A stretch of DNA of 64,000 bases from 4572-13 sp964594065 (GTDB lineage: Bacteria; Planctomycetota; Phycisphaerae; Sedimentisphaerales; Anaerohalosphaeraceae): positions 12,023-76,022 of the forward strand of contig CAZQKX010000010.1 of the NCBI GenBank assembly GCA_964594065.1, given 5' to 3'. Below are positions 42,960 through 50,791 of this stretch, in pieces. A program made the position numbers and the translations under genes. How positions within the stretch are numbered: the stretch's first letter is position 1; each line of letters opens with the position of its first letter. The notes below the pieces were generated by a model. That model searched no databases. It was given only the letters and a program-made list of their open reading frames with translations, and was not told where the DNA came from.

Positions 42960-44201
42960 ATGAAAGAATTGCATATTGTTACCATCGCCGGCGTCTTTCC
43001 TGCTCTTCCTGAAACTTTTATCTTAAATCCGATTACCCGACTTATCGATCTTGGCCATGATGTACGAGTCATTTCGCTTTCTCCATCTAAAGGCGGCAAA
43101 GTACAGGAAGATGTACTTTCGTATAATTTGTTTTCTAAGATTCAATATCCTGTTCGCCTGTCAAAATCCAAGTGGCTCCAACGCCTTAAAACATCTGTTC
43201 TCTGGGGCATACTTTTTTTAAAACGCCCGATTTCGGCTTTAAAAGTCTTAAAAGCCAACCTTAGATGTCAGCCAGCATTTTCACATAAACGTCTTTTATT
43301 CTCGATCCAGCTTTTTCGAAGACCTTTCGATCTGGTACATTGCCACTTTGGGCCGAACGCATTCGATGTCGTCGAGCTTAAAAAAGCGGGATTAGATATT
43401 CCTCTTGTCACATCTTTTCATGGTTACGATATTAATCGTTATCCATTGTCCGCAGGAAAAGATTGTTATAAAGATCTCTTTTCTGTAGGAGAACTATTCA
43501 CTGCCAACACAGAATATACCAGGCAACGGATTATTGAACATGACTGTGATCCCTCAAGAATCCACATTGTCCATGAGAGTTTGCGTTGTGATAAATTCCG
43601 CTTTGATATTAAAAATCCACCCAGTCCCGGAAATCTTATAAAAATATTAACCGTTGGAAGATTGGTCGAAAAGAAGGGGTACGAATATTCATTACAAGCG
43701 ATTGCAAAGGTGCTTTCAAAGGGACACCCGGTTGAATACTGGGCAGTGGGAGACGGCCCGCTTCGAGAAGAGTTGGAAGAGTTAATCCGGGAGTTGAATA
43801 TTGCTTCCCATATTAAACTCTTAGGCGCTCTAACAGAATCAGAGGTTCTGAAATTATATCAAAAAGCTGACCTCTTCATGCTTCCAAGCGTTACAGCTTC
43901 TGATGGAGACAAAGAGGGACAGGGGCTCGTCTTACAAGAGGCACAAATGGCAGGATTGCCTGTTATCTCAACCTTGCACAACGGAATACCTGATGGAGTA
44001 CTGGATAATCGATCCGGCTTCCTCGTCCCGGAAAGAGATATCAATGCGTTAGCAGAAAAGATAGAGTATCTAATTCAACATCCGGAAATCTGGAAAAGTT
44101 TCGGAGAAACCGGACAAGCGTTCGTGCAAAAAACATTCGATGTTTCATGTGTTATCGACTCTTTATTAAAAGTCTATCAAAAGCTGATCTTAAAAAAATA
44201 G
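42960..44201 (+). CDS. Glycosyltransferase family 4 (GT-B retaining)
   Basis: 413 residues. The N-terminal domain starts KELHIVTIAGVFPALPETFI, as in WcaL/colanic-acid-type GT4 enzymes. The C-terminal donor domain has LTVGRLVEKKGYEYSL, WAVGDGPLREELEEL and the E-x7-E-like block EGQGLVLQEAQMAGLP that holds the nucleotide-sugar. It probably adds a hexose or pentose to a lipid-linked polysaccharide. It is the last gene of the cluster that begins with the flippase, and is followed by a hairpin shared with the converging pseudopilin gene. The acceptor and donor cannot be told. Confidence 0.92.
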   Translation: MKELHIVTIAGVFPALPETFILNPITRLIDLGHDVRVISLSPSKGGKVQEDVLSYNLFSKIQYPVRLSKSKWLQRLKTSVLWGILFLKRPISALKVLKANLRCQPAFSHKRLLFSIQLFRRPFDLVHCHFGPNAFDVVELKKAGLDIPLVTSFHGYDINRYPLSAGKDCYKDLFSVGELFTANTEYTRQRIIEHDCDPSRIHIVHESLRCDKFRFDIKNPPSPGNLIKILTVGRLVEKKGYEYSLQAIAKVLSKGHPVEYWAVGDGPLREELEELIRELNIASHIKLLGALTESEVLKLYQKADLFMLPSVTASDGDKEGQGLVLQEAQMAGLPVISTLHNGIPDGVLDNRSGFLVPERDINALAEKIEYLIQHPEIWKSFGETGQAFVQKTFDVSCVIDSLLKVYQKLILKK

Positions 44202-44237
44202 GGATGAGCGGTTAAAGCCAACTCATCCCTATATTTT
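44190..44237. terminator. Bidirectional terminator between the GT4 and pseudopilin genes
   Basis: AGGGATGAG (44200-44208) pairs with CTCATCCCT (44222-44230) around a 13-base loop. On the minus strand seven T residues follow at once (plus-strand A-run 44192-44198), a strong terminator for the pseudopilin gene. On the plus strand the tail is only weakly T-rich. The left arm begins within the stop codon of the GT4 gene. Confidence 0.85.
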
Positions 44238-44263
44238 ACTGTTTTAATATTGTCTAACAGCTT

Positions 44264-45232
44264 CTATTCAATCGCCAAGTCATCATTTACAAGAACCGAG
44301 TCCGCTGTTCCTCGAGGGGCGAAGTTAGTGTCTTTGGCGGTTGGGAAAATTCCTCTTCGGCGATCAGCCTCTGCCGCACCGCTGGCAGTTGACCACTGAG
44401 TGTAGATATTATCATACTTAACGCCTACATCTGCACGTTTTTCATTTGAAGCGTGACCGTCAGCAAAAAGAATATTCTGGGATTCACGGTCATGTGGCTG
44501 TGTATTTTGAACCATAACGCTCCATTTGGGCAAATCATCCCAAGCTGTCGAACCTGTGTTTGCAGCAACCGGAGCAACTCTTTCCATATAATCATCAGCA
44601 GAAGCGCCACCGTTATCCAACTTCGTATCAAAGTAGGGGTTTTTATCAGACATAACAGCAAAAGCGGCAGAACGTGTTCCATCTGCAGAATAACGGCCTT
44701 TGGCTCCAGTCGTACCCGAGTAATTCGCCTGTCCTGCTGCATAAGGCATCTGATAAGCATAACTTACACACAATGTAGGGCCTTCAGGTGTGCCCGCCTG
44801 CGGATGACCAAAGTCCCACAGCTCGACAATATCAAGGTTGAAGTCGTTCTTGCCTGAGAATTCCTGTTGGTCGCTGGAAGGACAAACAAACGACGCAGGG
44901 CTGACATCAGCTTCACGAACTAACATATACAGGCTTGCCCCCACTGTGATATTACCCGCAGTATTAGTGACGTTTTGAGCCTCTTGTTGCCAGTTAGATG
45001 TTCCATCAGTCCAGGTGTGAGCGAGTTTGGCTCCCTGCACGGTGTACTCATCGTCATAGTCGTTAGCATAAACTGTTTGCGCGGTACCCAAACCCTTCAG
45101 GTTGGTGCCGCAGATGACACGCATGGCAATCTTCTTGACCTTACTCAAGGCCGGCAACAAGATCGCCATCAACATCGCGATGATCGCAATTACGACCAAC
45201 AGCTCAATTAATGTAAAACCTTTCTTTTTCAT
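44264..45232 (-). CDS. Type II pseudopilin, planctomycete H-X-DG type
   Basis: 322 residues. KKKGFTLIELLVVIAIIA is a canonical prepilin leader (cleaved after Gly5, N-methylated Phe6), followed by a single hydrophobic helix. The rest is a large Cys-poor globular head ending in SQNILFADGHAS, the prepilin-type H-X9-DG motif of planctomycete proteins (here His-x10-Asp-Gly, one residue longer). These proteins are numerous in planctomycetes and probably build envelope fibres or secretion pseudopili; no assembly gene is next to it. AGGAG before ATG. The upstream region is 447 bp long. Confidence 0.9.
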   Translation of the reverse strand: MKKKGFTLIELLVVIAIIAMLMAILLPALSKVKKIAMRVICGTNLKGLGTAQTVYANDYDDEYTVQGAKLAHTWTDGTSNWQQEAQNVTNTAGNITVGASLYMLVREADVSPASFVCPSSDQQEFSGKNDFNLDIVELWDFGHPQAGTPEGPTLCVSYAYQMPYAAGQANYSGTTGAKGRYSADGTRSAAFAVMSDKNPYFDTKLDNGGASADDYMERVAPVAANTGSTAWDDLPKWSVMVQNTQPHDRESQNILFADGHASNEKRADVGVKYDNIYTQWSTASGAAEADRRRGIFPTAKDTNFAPRGTADSVLVNDDLAIE

Positions 45233-45598
45233 TTCCTAAATCTCCTTTCAGGTAAGATTTACTCTATTTGCCTTCGGCGTTACCAAAAATGCTATAATTG
45301 CCGCTTCTTGCCCCCACGCAGGGCATTGTTAAAACTTGCGTAAATCCTACCGGTTAACATATACGTTTCACCGAAAGGCAAAATTCGATCATTTTGTGCA
45401 TTCACAAACTGTGAAGATTCAGATATGAGAAACCGATGACGTATTCACGGAAGATGAAAAACTGTTTATTGAATAATAGCTTTAAAATATTAAATAACTT
45501 GTTCCGTGATCCCTATCAGTATTTCTCTAACATCTCTATAGTTAAATATACCTCCTTCCGATAATAATGTCAAGATAAAATCCATTCCAAAAGGAATC
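45233..45598. other. Intergenic region between pseudopilin and pyrophosphorylase genes
   Basis: A divergent spacer without a convincing open frame. The only clear element is a perfect inverted repeat TTCACA-AAC-TGTGAA at 45401-45415, a possible operator about 170 bp upstream of the pseudopilin ATG. I could not assign a promoter to the pseudopilin side. Confidence 0.4.
45401..45415. promoter_or_regulatory. Inverted repeat, possible operator
   Basis: TTCACA and TGTGAA form 6-bp arms separated by AAC, between divergent genes. No regulator is nearby and the repeat is short, so this may be chance. Confidence 0.3.
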
Positions 45599-45627
45599 TT
45601 GCAATTTTTTTTAATATTCTGTATAGA
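45599..45627 (+). promoter_or_regulatory. Promoter of the UDP-sugar pyrophosphorylase gene
   Basis: TTGCAA (45599-45604), 17 bases including an eight-T run, TATAGA (45622-45627), about 50 bases before the ATG at 45680. Confidence 0.7.
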
Positions 45628-45679
45628 ATAGGCGTAAAAGCCAAAAAACGGCATAGAAAATCAACTTGAAGGGATAAAA

Positions 45680-47110
45680 ATGACTCAAATCGAGGATTTC
45701 GGGAGTGTAAAAGCCGATCTTGAGAAAATCGGCCAGGGACATATATTGAATTATTTAGACACATTAACACCGCTAAAGGCCGAAAATCTACTAAAACAGG
45801 CTAAAAAGTTAGATTTCTCAAAAATCCCCGGTTGGACTGAAAAATATGTCTTAAATGATGGTTCTTTGAAGGTTCCGGAGCATTTTGATCCTGCCCCCTC
45901 CTACCCGGTTCAGCCTAGAACCGACGAACAGCGAAAAAAATACCCTCAAGCCATTCAATTAGGCGAAGACCTCATCCGCCGGGGCAAGGTTGCCGGTTTT
46001 GTTGTCGCCGGCGGGCAGGGAACCCGGCTGGGATTCGACGGCCCCAAAGGCAATTACCCCATCAGTCCCATCAAGAAAAAGACGCTTTTCCAGATCTTCT
46101 CCGAAAATCTGCTGGCCGCTTCAAAAAAATACGACACCACGATTCCCTTCTATATCATGACCAGCCCATTGAACTACGACGCCACTGTCGAGATATTCGA
46201 GTCCGCCGACTACTACGGACTTGGTAAAGACAATGTGATCATCTTCCTGCAGGGAACGCTACCGAATTTCGGTTTCGACGGTAAGATATTGATGGCCGAC
46301 AAAGACCGTATTGCCACCAGCCCCGACGGCCATGGCGGCAGTCTTAAAGCACTCTACAATAGCGGAGCCGTCGCCGACATGAAAAAACGCGGCGTCGAGT
46401 ACCTCAGTTATTGGCAGGTCGACAATCCGTTGGTTCACTTGATCGATCCGCTGTTCATCGGCCTGCATGTTATGGACAATGCGGGCATGAGTTCCAAGGC
46501 CCTGCTCAAGGCCGAACCGCTTGAGAAGGTCGGAAACTTCTGTCTAGTCGACGGCAAAGTCACGGTCATCGAATACAGTGATCTGCCGGATGAAGCGGCT
46601 CATCGCACCTGCCAAGACGGTTCACTGGCATTTGAGCTCGGCTCAATCGGCATTCACATTATCAGTGTCGCCTTCATCGAAAAGCTCAACGCTGACGGCG
46701 ACTTCGCCCTGCCGTTCCACCGAGCGGTCAAAAAGATCAAGCATATTGACACTGACGGCAATCTGATCGAGCCAACGGAACCATGCGGCGTCAAACTGGA
46801 AACGTTTGTCTTCGACGCGATTCCGATGGCGGACAACTCGGTTATTCTGCAAACACTTCGCCAGGAAGAGTTCGCCCCGGTTAAAAATGCTACCGGTGTT
46901 GACAGCGCCGAAGTAACGCACCAGATGCTGATTGACCGGGCGGCAGCGTGGCTGGAAAAAGCCGGAATTGCAGTCCCCCGCAAAACCGACGGTACACCGG
47001 ACTGTGTGCTGGAAATCGCAGCCAGCTTTGCTCTGACACCGGCCGATGTCAAAGCCAACGTTAATCAGATCCCGGTCATCACTGCGGGCAGCCAATTGTA
47101 TCTTGAGTAA
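45680..47110 (+). CDS. UDP-sugar pyrophosphorylase, UAP1/UDPGP family (eukaryotic type)
   Basis: 476 residues. The nucleotide-binding loop GGQGTRLGFDGPKG (111-124) and the blocks FYIMTSPLNYDATVEIFE, IIFLQGTLPNF, SPDGHGGSLKALYNSG and SYWQVDNPLV match UDP-N-acetylglucosamine/UDP-galactosamine pyrophosphorylases of the UAP1 type, which are common in eukaryotes and sporadic in bacteria (bacteria normally use GlmU or GalU). It makes a UDP-sugar and pyrophosphate from a sugar-1-phosphate and UTP. The preferred sugar cannot be read by eye. AAGGGA precedes the ATG. It may supply the nearby polysaccharide cluster. It converges with uvrA at eight bases. Confidence 0.88.
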   Translation: MTQIEDFGSVKADLEKIGQGHILNYLDTLTPLKAENLLKQAKKLDFSKIPGWTEKYVLNDGSLKVPEHFDPAPSYPVQPRTDEQRKKYPQAIQLGEDLIRRGKVAGFVVAGGQGTRLGFDGPKGNYPISPIKKKTLFQIFSENLLAASKKYDTTIPFYIMTSPLNYDATVEIFESADYYGLGKDNVIIFLQGTLPNFGFDGKILMADKDRIATSPDGHGGSLKALYNSGAVADMKKRGVEYLSYWQVDNPLVHLIDPLFIGLHVMDNAGMSSKALLKAEPLEKVGNFCLVDGKVTVIEYSDLPDEAAHRTCQDGSLAFELGSIGIHIISVAFIEKLNADGDFALPFHRAVKKIKHIDTDGNLIEPTEPCGVKLETFVFDAIPMADNSVILQTLRQEEFAPVKNATGVDSAEVTHQMLIDRAAAWLEKAGIAVPRKTDGTPDCVLEIAASFALTPADVKANVNQIPVITAGSQLYLE

Positions 47111-47118
47111 ATACCGCT

Positions 47119-49971
47119 CTACTGTTTTTCAGAGGCCAGTTTTGATTTGAGGTATTGGGCGGTATAGCTGTTGTCGCATTTGATGATCTTTTCCGGAGTG
47201 CCGGTGGTGATCACTTCTCCGCCAGCGTCACCGCCTTCGGGGCCAAGATCAATGATGTAATCGGCCATCTTGATCACATCCAGATTATGCTCGATCACGA
47301 TCACGGTGTTGCCCAGATCGGTCAGTCGCCGCAGAACGTTCATCAGGTTATGAATATCGGCAAAGTGCAGGCCGGTGGTCGGTTCGTCGAGAATGTAGAG
47401 GGTATGGCCGGTGCCGGGCTTGCCCAGTTCGGAAGCCAGCTTGACGCGCTGGGCCTCGCCGCCGGACATGGTGGTGCTGGACTGGCCGAACGTCATGTAG
47501 CCCAGCCCGACATCGCAGAGAGCCTTGATAAGACGGATGATCTTGGGAAAATTGGCAAAGAATTTTTTGGCCTCTTCGATACGCATGTCGAGAATATTGG
47601 CGATATTTTTGCCCTTGTAAGTGATCTGCAGGGTTTCGGGGTTGTAACGTTTACCCTTGCACTCCTGACAGGTCACGAACACATCGGGCAGAAAATGCAT
47701 CTCGATCTTTTTAGTCCCCTGCCCCTGGCAGTATTCACAGCGACCGCCCTTGACATTAAAGCTGAAACGGCCGGGCTTATAGCCGCGGATCTTGGCTTCA
47801 CGCGTCATGGCAAAGAGCTGGCGGATCAGGTCGAAGACACCCGTGTAGGTGGCCGGATTGGATCGCGGCGTGCGGCCGATGGGTGACTGATCGATCTCGA
47901 TGACCTTATCGACACGCGAAGCGCCGTTGATACTCTTGTGTTTGCCGGGCTTTTCGCGGGAAGCATAGAGGCGGCGTTTCAGCGCCTTGAGCAGAATCTC
48001 GGAGACCAGCGTACTTTTGCCGGAGCCGGAGACGCCGGTCACACAGGTCAGAACGCCCAGCGGGAATTTGACCGAGATATCCTTCAGATTGTTCTGTGTA
48101 GCTTTTTTGACTTCGATGCAATTAGACATTTTGGGACGCCGACGGCTTTTGGGCAACTCGATACGGATCGTGCCGCTCATGTATTTACCGGTCAGCGAAC
48201 GTTCGCATTGTTTGACATCGTCAAGTGTACCGGCCACGACCAGTTCGCCGCCATGTTCACCCGCAGCCGGGCCGATGTCGATAATATGGTCGGCTTCGGC
48301 GATAACGTCATCATCATGTTCAACCACGAGCACAGTATTGCCGATATCACGAAGCTGCTTGAGGATCTCCATCAGGCGGTTGTTGTCCCGGCGGTGCAGT
48401 CCAATCGTGGGTTCGTCGAGCACGTAGCAACAGCCGACTAAACCGCTGCCGACCTGTGTGGCCAGGCGAATACGCTGTGCCTCGCCCCCGGAGAGGGTTC
48501 GGCTGGCCCGATCCAATGTCAGGTAGCCCAGGCCAACATCTATCATGAATTTCAGGCGAGCTCGGATCTCTTTGAGCGGCTGTGCGGCGATGAGTGTTTT
48601 TTCTTTGTCGAGCTTGAGCTGGTCGAAAAACTGATGCGCCTCTTCGATGCTGATGCAGGTTAAGTCGCTGATGCTCTTGCCGCCGATAGTAACGGCGGTT
48701 GCTTCGGGACGCAAACGGGTGCCGGAGCATTTTTTACACGGCGACTCGGACAAGTAGCCATGCAGACGGGCCTTGACATATTCACTGGTGGTGTTTTCCC
48801 AGCGGCGCTGCAGGTTCGGGATAACGCCTTCGAAACTGCAACCGTATTTAGCCTCATCTGCGGCAGTTGTTCCGTGAAGAAGTATTTTACGGACCGCAGC
48901 GGGAATGCGCTTAAACGGGTCGCTCTTTTTGATACCGAAGTTGCGACAGAAGCGTTTGATCAAACGGTTGTAGTAAATGTTCATGCGCTTGCCGCCCTTC
49001 CGCCAGGCTTCGACAGCGCCGTTTTCCAATGAAACGGTTTTATCACCCACGATGAGGTCCGGATCGAATTCGGGAACTGTTCCCAGACCGTCACAAGCAT
49101 GACAAGCACCATAGGGACTGTTAAAACTGAACAGCCGGGGTGACAATTCCGACAGTGAAGCTTCGGGGTGCTCGGTACAGGCATATTTTTCACTGTAAAC
49201 AATGTCTTTCCAGTGTCCGTTACCGCCATTGTTTTTCTGCTTGTCAGGCTCCTGCATCATGGCCGTGACGGTACCTTCGCTGATCTTCAGTGCCGTCTCA
49301 ATCGAATCGGCCAGGCGGATGCGAATGCTTTCTTTAAGGATCAGACGGTCTACAACCGCGGCGATGTCGTGTTTTTTGTTCTTGTCCAGCATGGGGACGG
49401 CTTTGACATCATAGATCTGGCCGTCAACGCGAACGCGGACAAAACCTTCCCGCTGGATCTGAATGAAGACGTCTTTGTGCTCGCCCTTCTGACCGCGAAT
49501 GATGGGAGCACAGATCTGAATGCGGGTACCTTCTGAATGCGACAGAATGGAGTTGACGATCTGCGTCGTATGCTGGCTGGTAACCTCTTTTCCGCAGACC
49601 CAGCAGTGCGGCGTGCCGGCACGGGCAAACAACAGGCGGCAGTAGTCGTAGATCTCAGTGGTAGTCGCCACGGTCGAGCGTGGATTACTGGAGGCGCTGC
49701 GCTGCTCGATGGCGATCGTCGGGGGCAGGCCTTCGATGTGCTCGATGTGCGGTTTTTGCATCTGTTCGAGGAACTGGCGGGCATAAGCGCTGAGCGACTC
49801 GACATATTTTCGTTGCCCCTCAGCGTAGATCGTATCGAACGCCAGCGAGCTTTTGCCCGATCCGCTGATGCCGGTGATCACGACCAACCGGTCCCGCGGG
49901 ATCGAGATGTCCAGATTCTTCAAATTATGTTCACAAGCCCCGGTAATCCGGATCGCTTTTGGTTCTGTCAC
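47119..49971 (-). CDS. uvrA: UvrA, excinuclease ABC subunit A
   Basis: About 950 residues. Two ABC ATPase units: Walker A GISGSGKSSL near the start and GVSGSGKST later, signature LSGGEAQR and MSGGEAQRVKLA, three zinc-binding Cys sets (CWVCGK; CTEHPEASLSELSPRLF to CHACDG; CEYCQGQGTKK to CQECKG). It recognises bulky DNA lesions and loads UvrB. The frame opens with GTG at 49977, but GTG at 49971 has AGGGG at a good distance (five bases), so it is the preferred start. Divergent from endonuclease V over 117 bp. Confidence 0.97.
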   Translation of the reverse strand: MTEPKAIRITGACEHNLKNLDISIPRDRLVVITGISGSGKSSLAFDTIYAEGQRKYVESLSAYARQFLEQMQKPHIEHIEGLPPTIAIEQRSASSNPRSTVATTTEIYDYCRLLFARAGTPHCWVCGKEVTSQHTTQIVNSILSHSEGTRIQICAPIIRGQKGEHKDVFIQIQREGFVRVRVDGQIYDVKAVPMLDKNKKHDIAAVVDRLILKESIRIRLADSIETALKISEGTVTAMMQEPDKQKNNGGNGHWKDIVYSEKYACTEHPEASLSELSPRLFSFNSPYGACHACDGLGTVPEFDPDLIVGDKTVSLENGAVEAWRKGGKRMNIYYNRLIKRFCRNFGIKKSDPFKRIPAAVRKILLHGTTAADEAKYGCSFEGVIPNLQRRWENTTSEYVKARLHGYLSESPCKKCSGTRLRPEATAVTIGGKSISDLTCISIEEAHQFFDQLKLDKEKTLIAAQPLKEIRARLKFMIDVGLGYLTLDRASRTLSGGEAQRIRLATQVGSGLVGCCYVLDEPTIGLHRRDNNRLMEILKQLRDIGNTVLVVEHDDDVIAEADHIIDIGPAAGEHGGELVVAGTLDDVKQCERSLTGKYMSGTIRIELPKSRRRPKMSNCIEVKKATQNNLKDISVKFPLGVLTCVTGVSGSGKSTLVSEILLKALKRRLYASREKPGKHKSINGASRVDKVIEIDQSPIGRTPRSNPATYTGVFDLIRQLFAMTREAKIRGYKPGRFSFNVKGGRCEYCQGQGTKKIEMHFLPDVFVTCQECKGKRYNPETLQITYKGKNIANILDMRIEEAKKFFANFPKIIRLIKALCDVGLGYMTFGQSSTTMSGGEAQRVKLASELGKPGTGHTLYILDEPTTGLHFADIHNLMNVLRRLTDLGNTVIVIEHNLDVIKMADYIIDLGPEGGDAGGEVITTGTPEKIIKCDNSYTAQYLKSKLASEKQ

Positions 49972-50088
49972 AATCACCCCTGTTAAAGGTTCTCACTGTA
50001 CCACTCGAATTTTCTATGGCAAAACAATTTGATAATTGTACCATAGGGAAATTGACAAGTAAACGCCCTTTTCGAGAAAGGTTTTCAG

Positions 50089-50775
50089 ATGACCAACGTC
50101 CGGGACCTGCATGACTGGAACCTAACCCCTTTGCAGGCAAGGCAGTTACAGGAAAAAATGTCCGGCCGGGTGAACCTTGTACCGATACGAAAAAAAATTC
50201 AATTTGTCGCCGGGCTGGATTGCTCACTGGATAAGAAACGCGGATTGATTTTTGCCGCTGCAGTCGTTTTTTCGTTTCCGGAACTGGAACTCGTCGAAAC
50301 CGCCAGTGCCCAATTGCCGCTGGATTTTCCGTATGTGCCGGGCTTGCTGTCATTTCGAGAGGCGCCGGTATGCCTGAAGGCAGTCGAAAAATTGAAGTCG
50401 AATGTCGATGTGTTTTTAATCGATGGTCAGGGCATCGCACACCCCCGCCGCCTGGGTCTGGCAAGCCATTTGGGGCTGTTCTTGAACACGCCGACTATCG
50501 GTTGCGCCAAAAGCCGGCTCATTGGGACATATGAAGATGTTGGCACTGAAAAAGGTAATTTTAGCTGGCTGTACGATAAGGGCGAGACCATCGGTGCTGT
50601 CGTGCGAACACGGGATAACGTAAAACCACTGTTCATCTCGCCGGGGCACTTGTGCAATTTTGAAGATGCGATCAAACTAACACTAGCCTGCACAACAAAA
50701 TACCGCCTGCCGGAACCAACCCGGATTGCACATCAAACGGTATCAAAAATCAAAACCACGGAAGACACAGAATGA
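50089..50775 (+). CDS. nfi: Endonuclease V (deoxyinosine repair)
   Basis: 228 residues. The catalytic metal ligands are visible: Asp44 in GLDCS, Glu91 in YVPGLLSFRE with the lesion-binding YVPG wedge at 82-85, and Asp112 in DGQGIAHPRRLG. It nicks DNA one base past deoxyinosine. GAAAGG lies seven bases before ATG. The last residues (KTTEDTE) come from a repeat-like tail (50753-50783), so the natural C-terminus may have been extended. It is divergent from uvrA, so the two repair genes may share a control region. Confidence 0.95.
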   Translation: MTNVRDLHDWNLTPLQARQLQEKMSGRVNLVPIRKKIQFVAGLDCSLDKKRGLIFAAAVVFSFPELELVETASAQLPLDFPYVPGLLSFREAPVCLKAVEKLKSNVDVFLIDGQGIAHPRRLGLASHLGLFLNTPTIGCAKSRLIGTYEDVGTEKGNFSWLYDKGETIGAVVRTRDNVKPLFISPGHLCNFEDAIKLTLACTTKYRLPEPTRIAHQTVSKIKTTEDTE

Positions 50776-50783
50776 CACTGAAT
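50753..50783. repeat. Remnant of a CCACGGA-GACACAGA type dispersed repeat
   Basis: AACCACGGAAGACACAGAAT reads like the CCACGGAGGACACAGAG-type repeats scattered in environmental bacterial genomes. It encodes the last codons of endonuclease V and ends just beyond the stop. Confidence 0.45.
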
Positions 50784-50791
50784 TTTTTTTG

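Noticed and set aside
47155..47886. 243-residue frame antisense to uvrA
   Set aside because: A mirror of the uvrA codon pattern; no start signal and no family resemblance.
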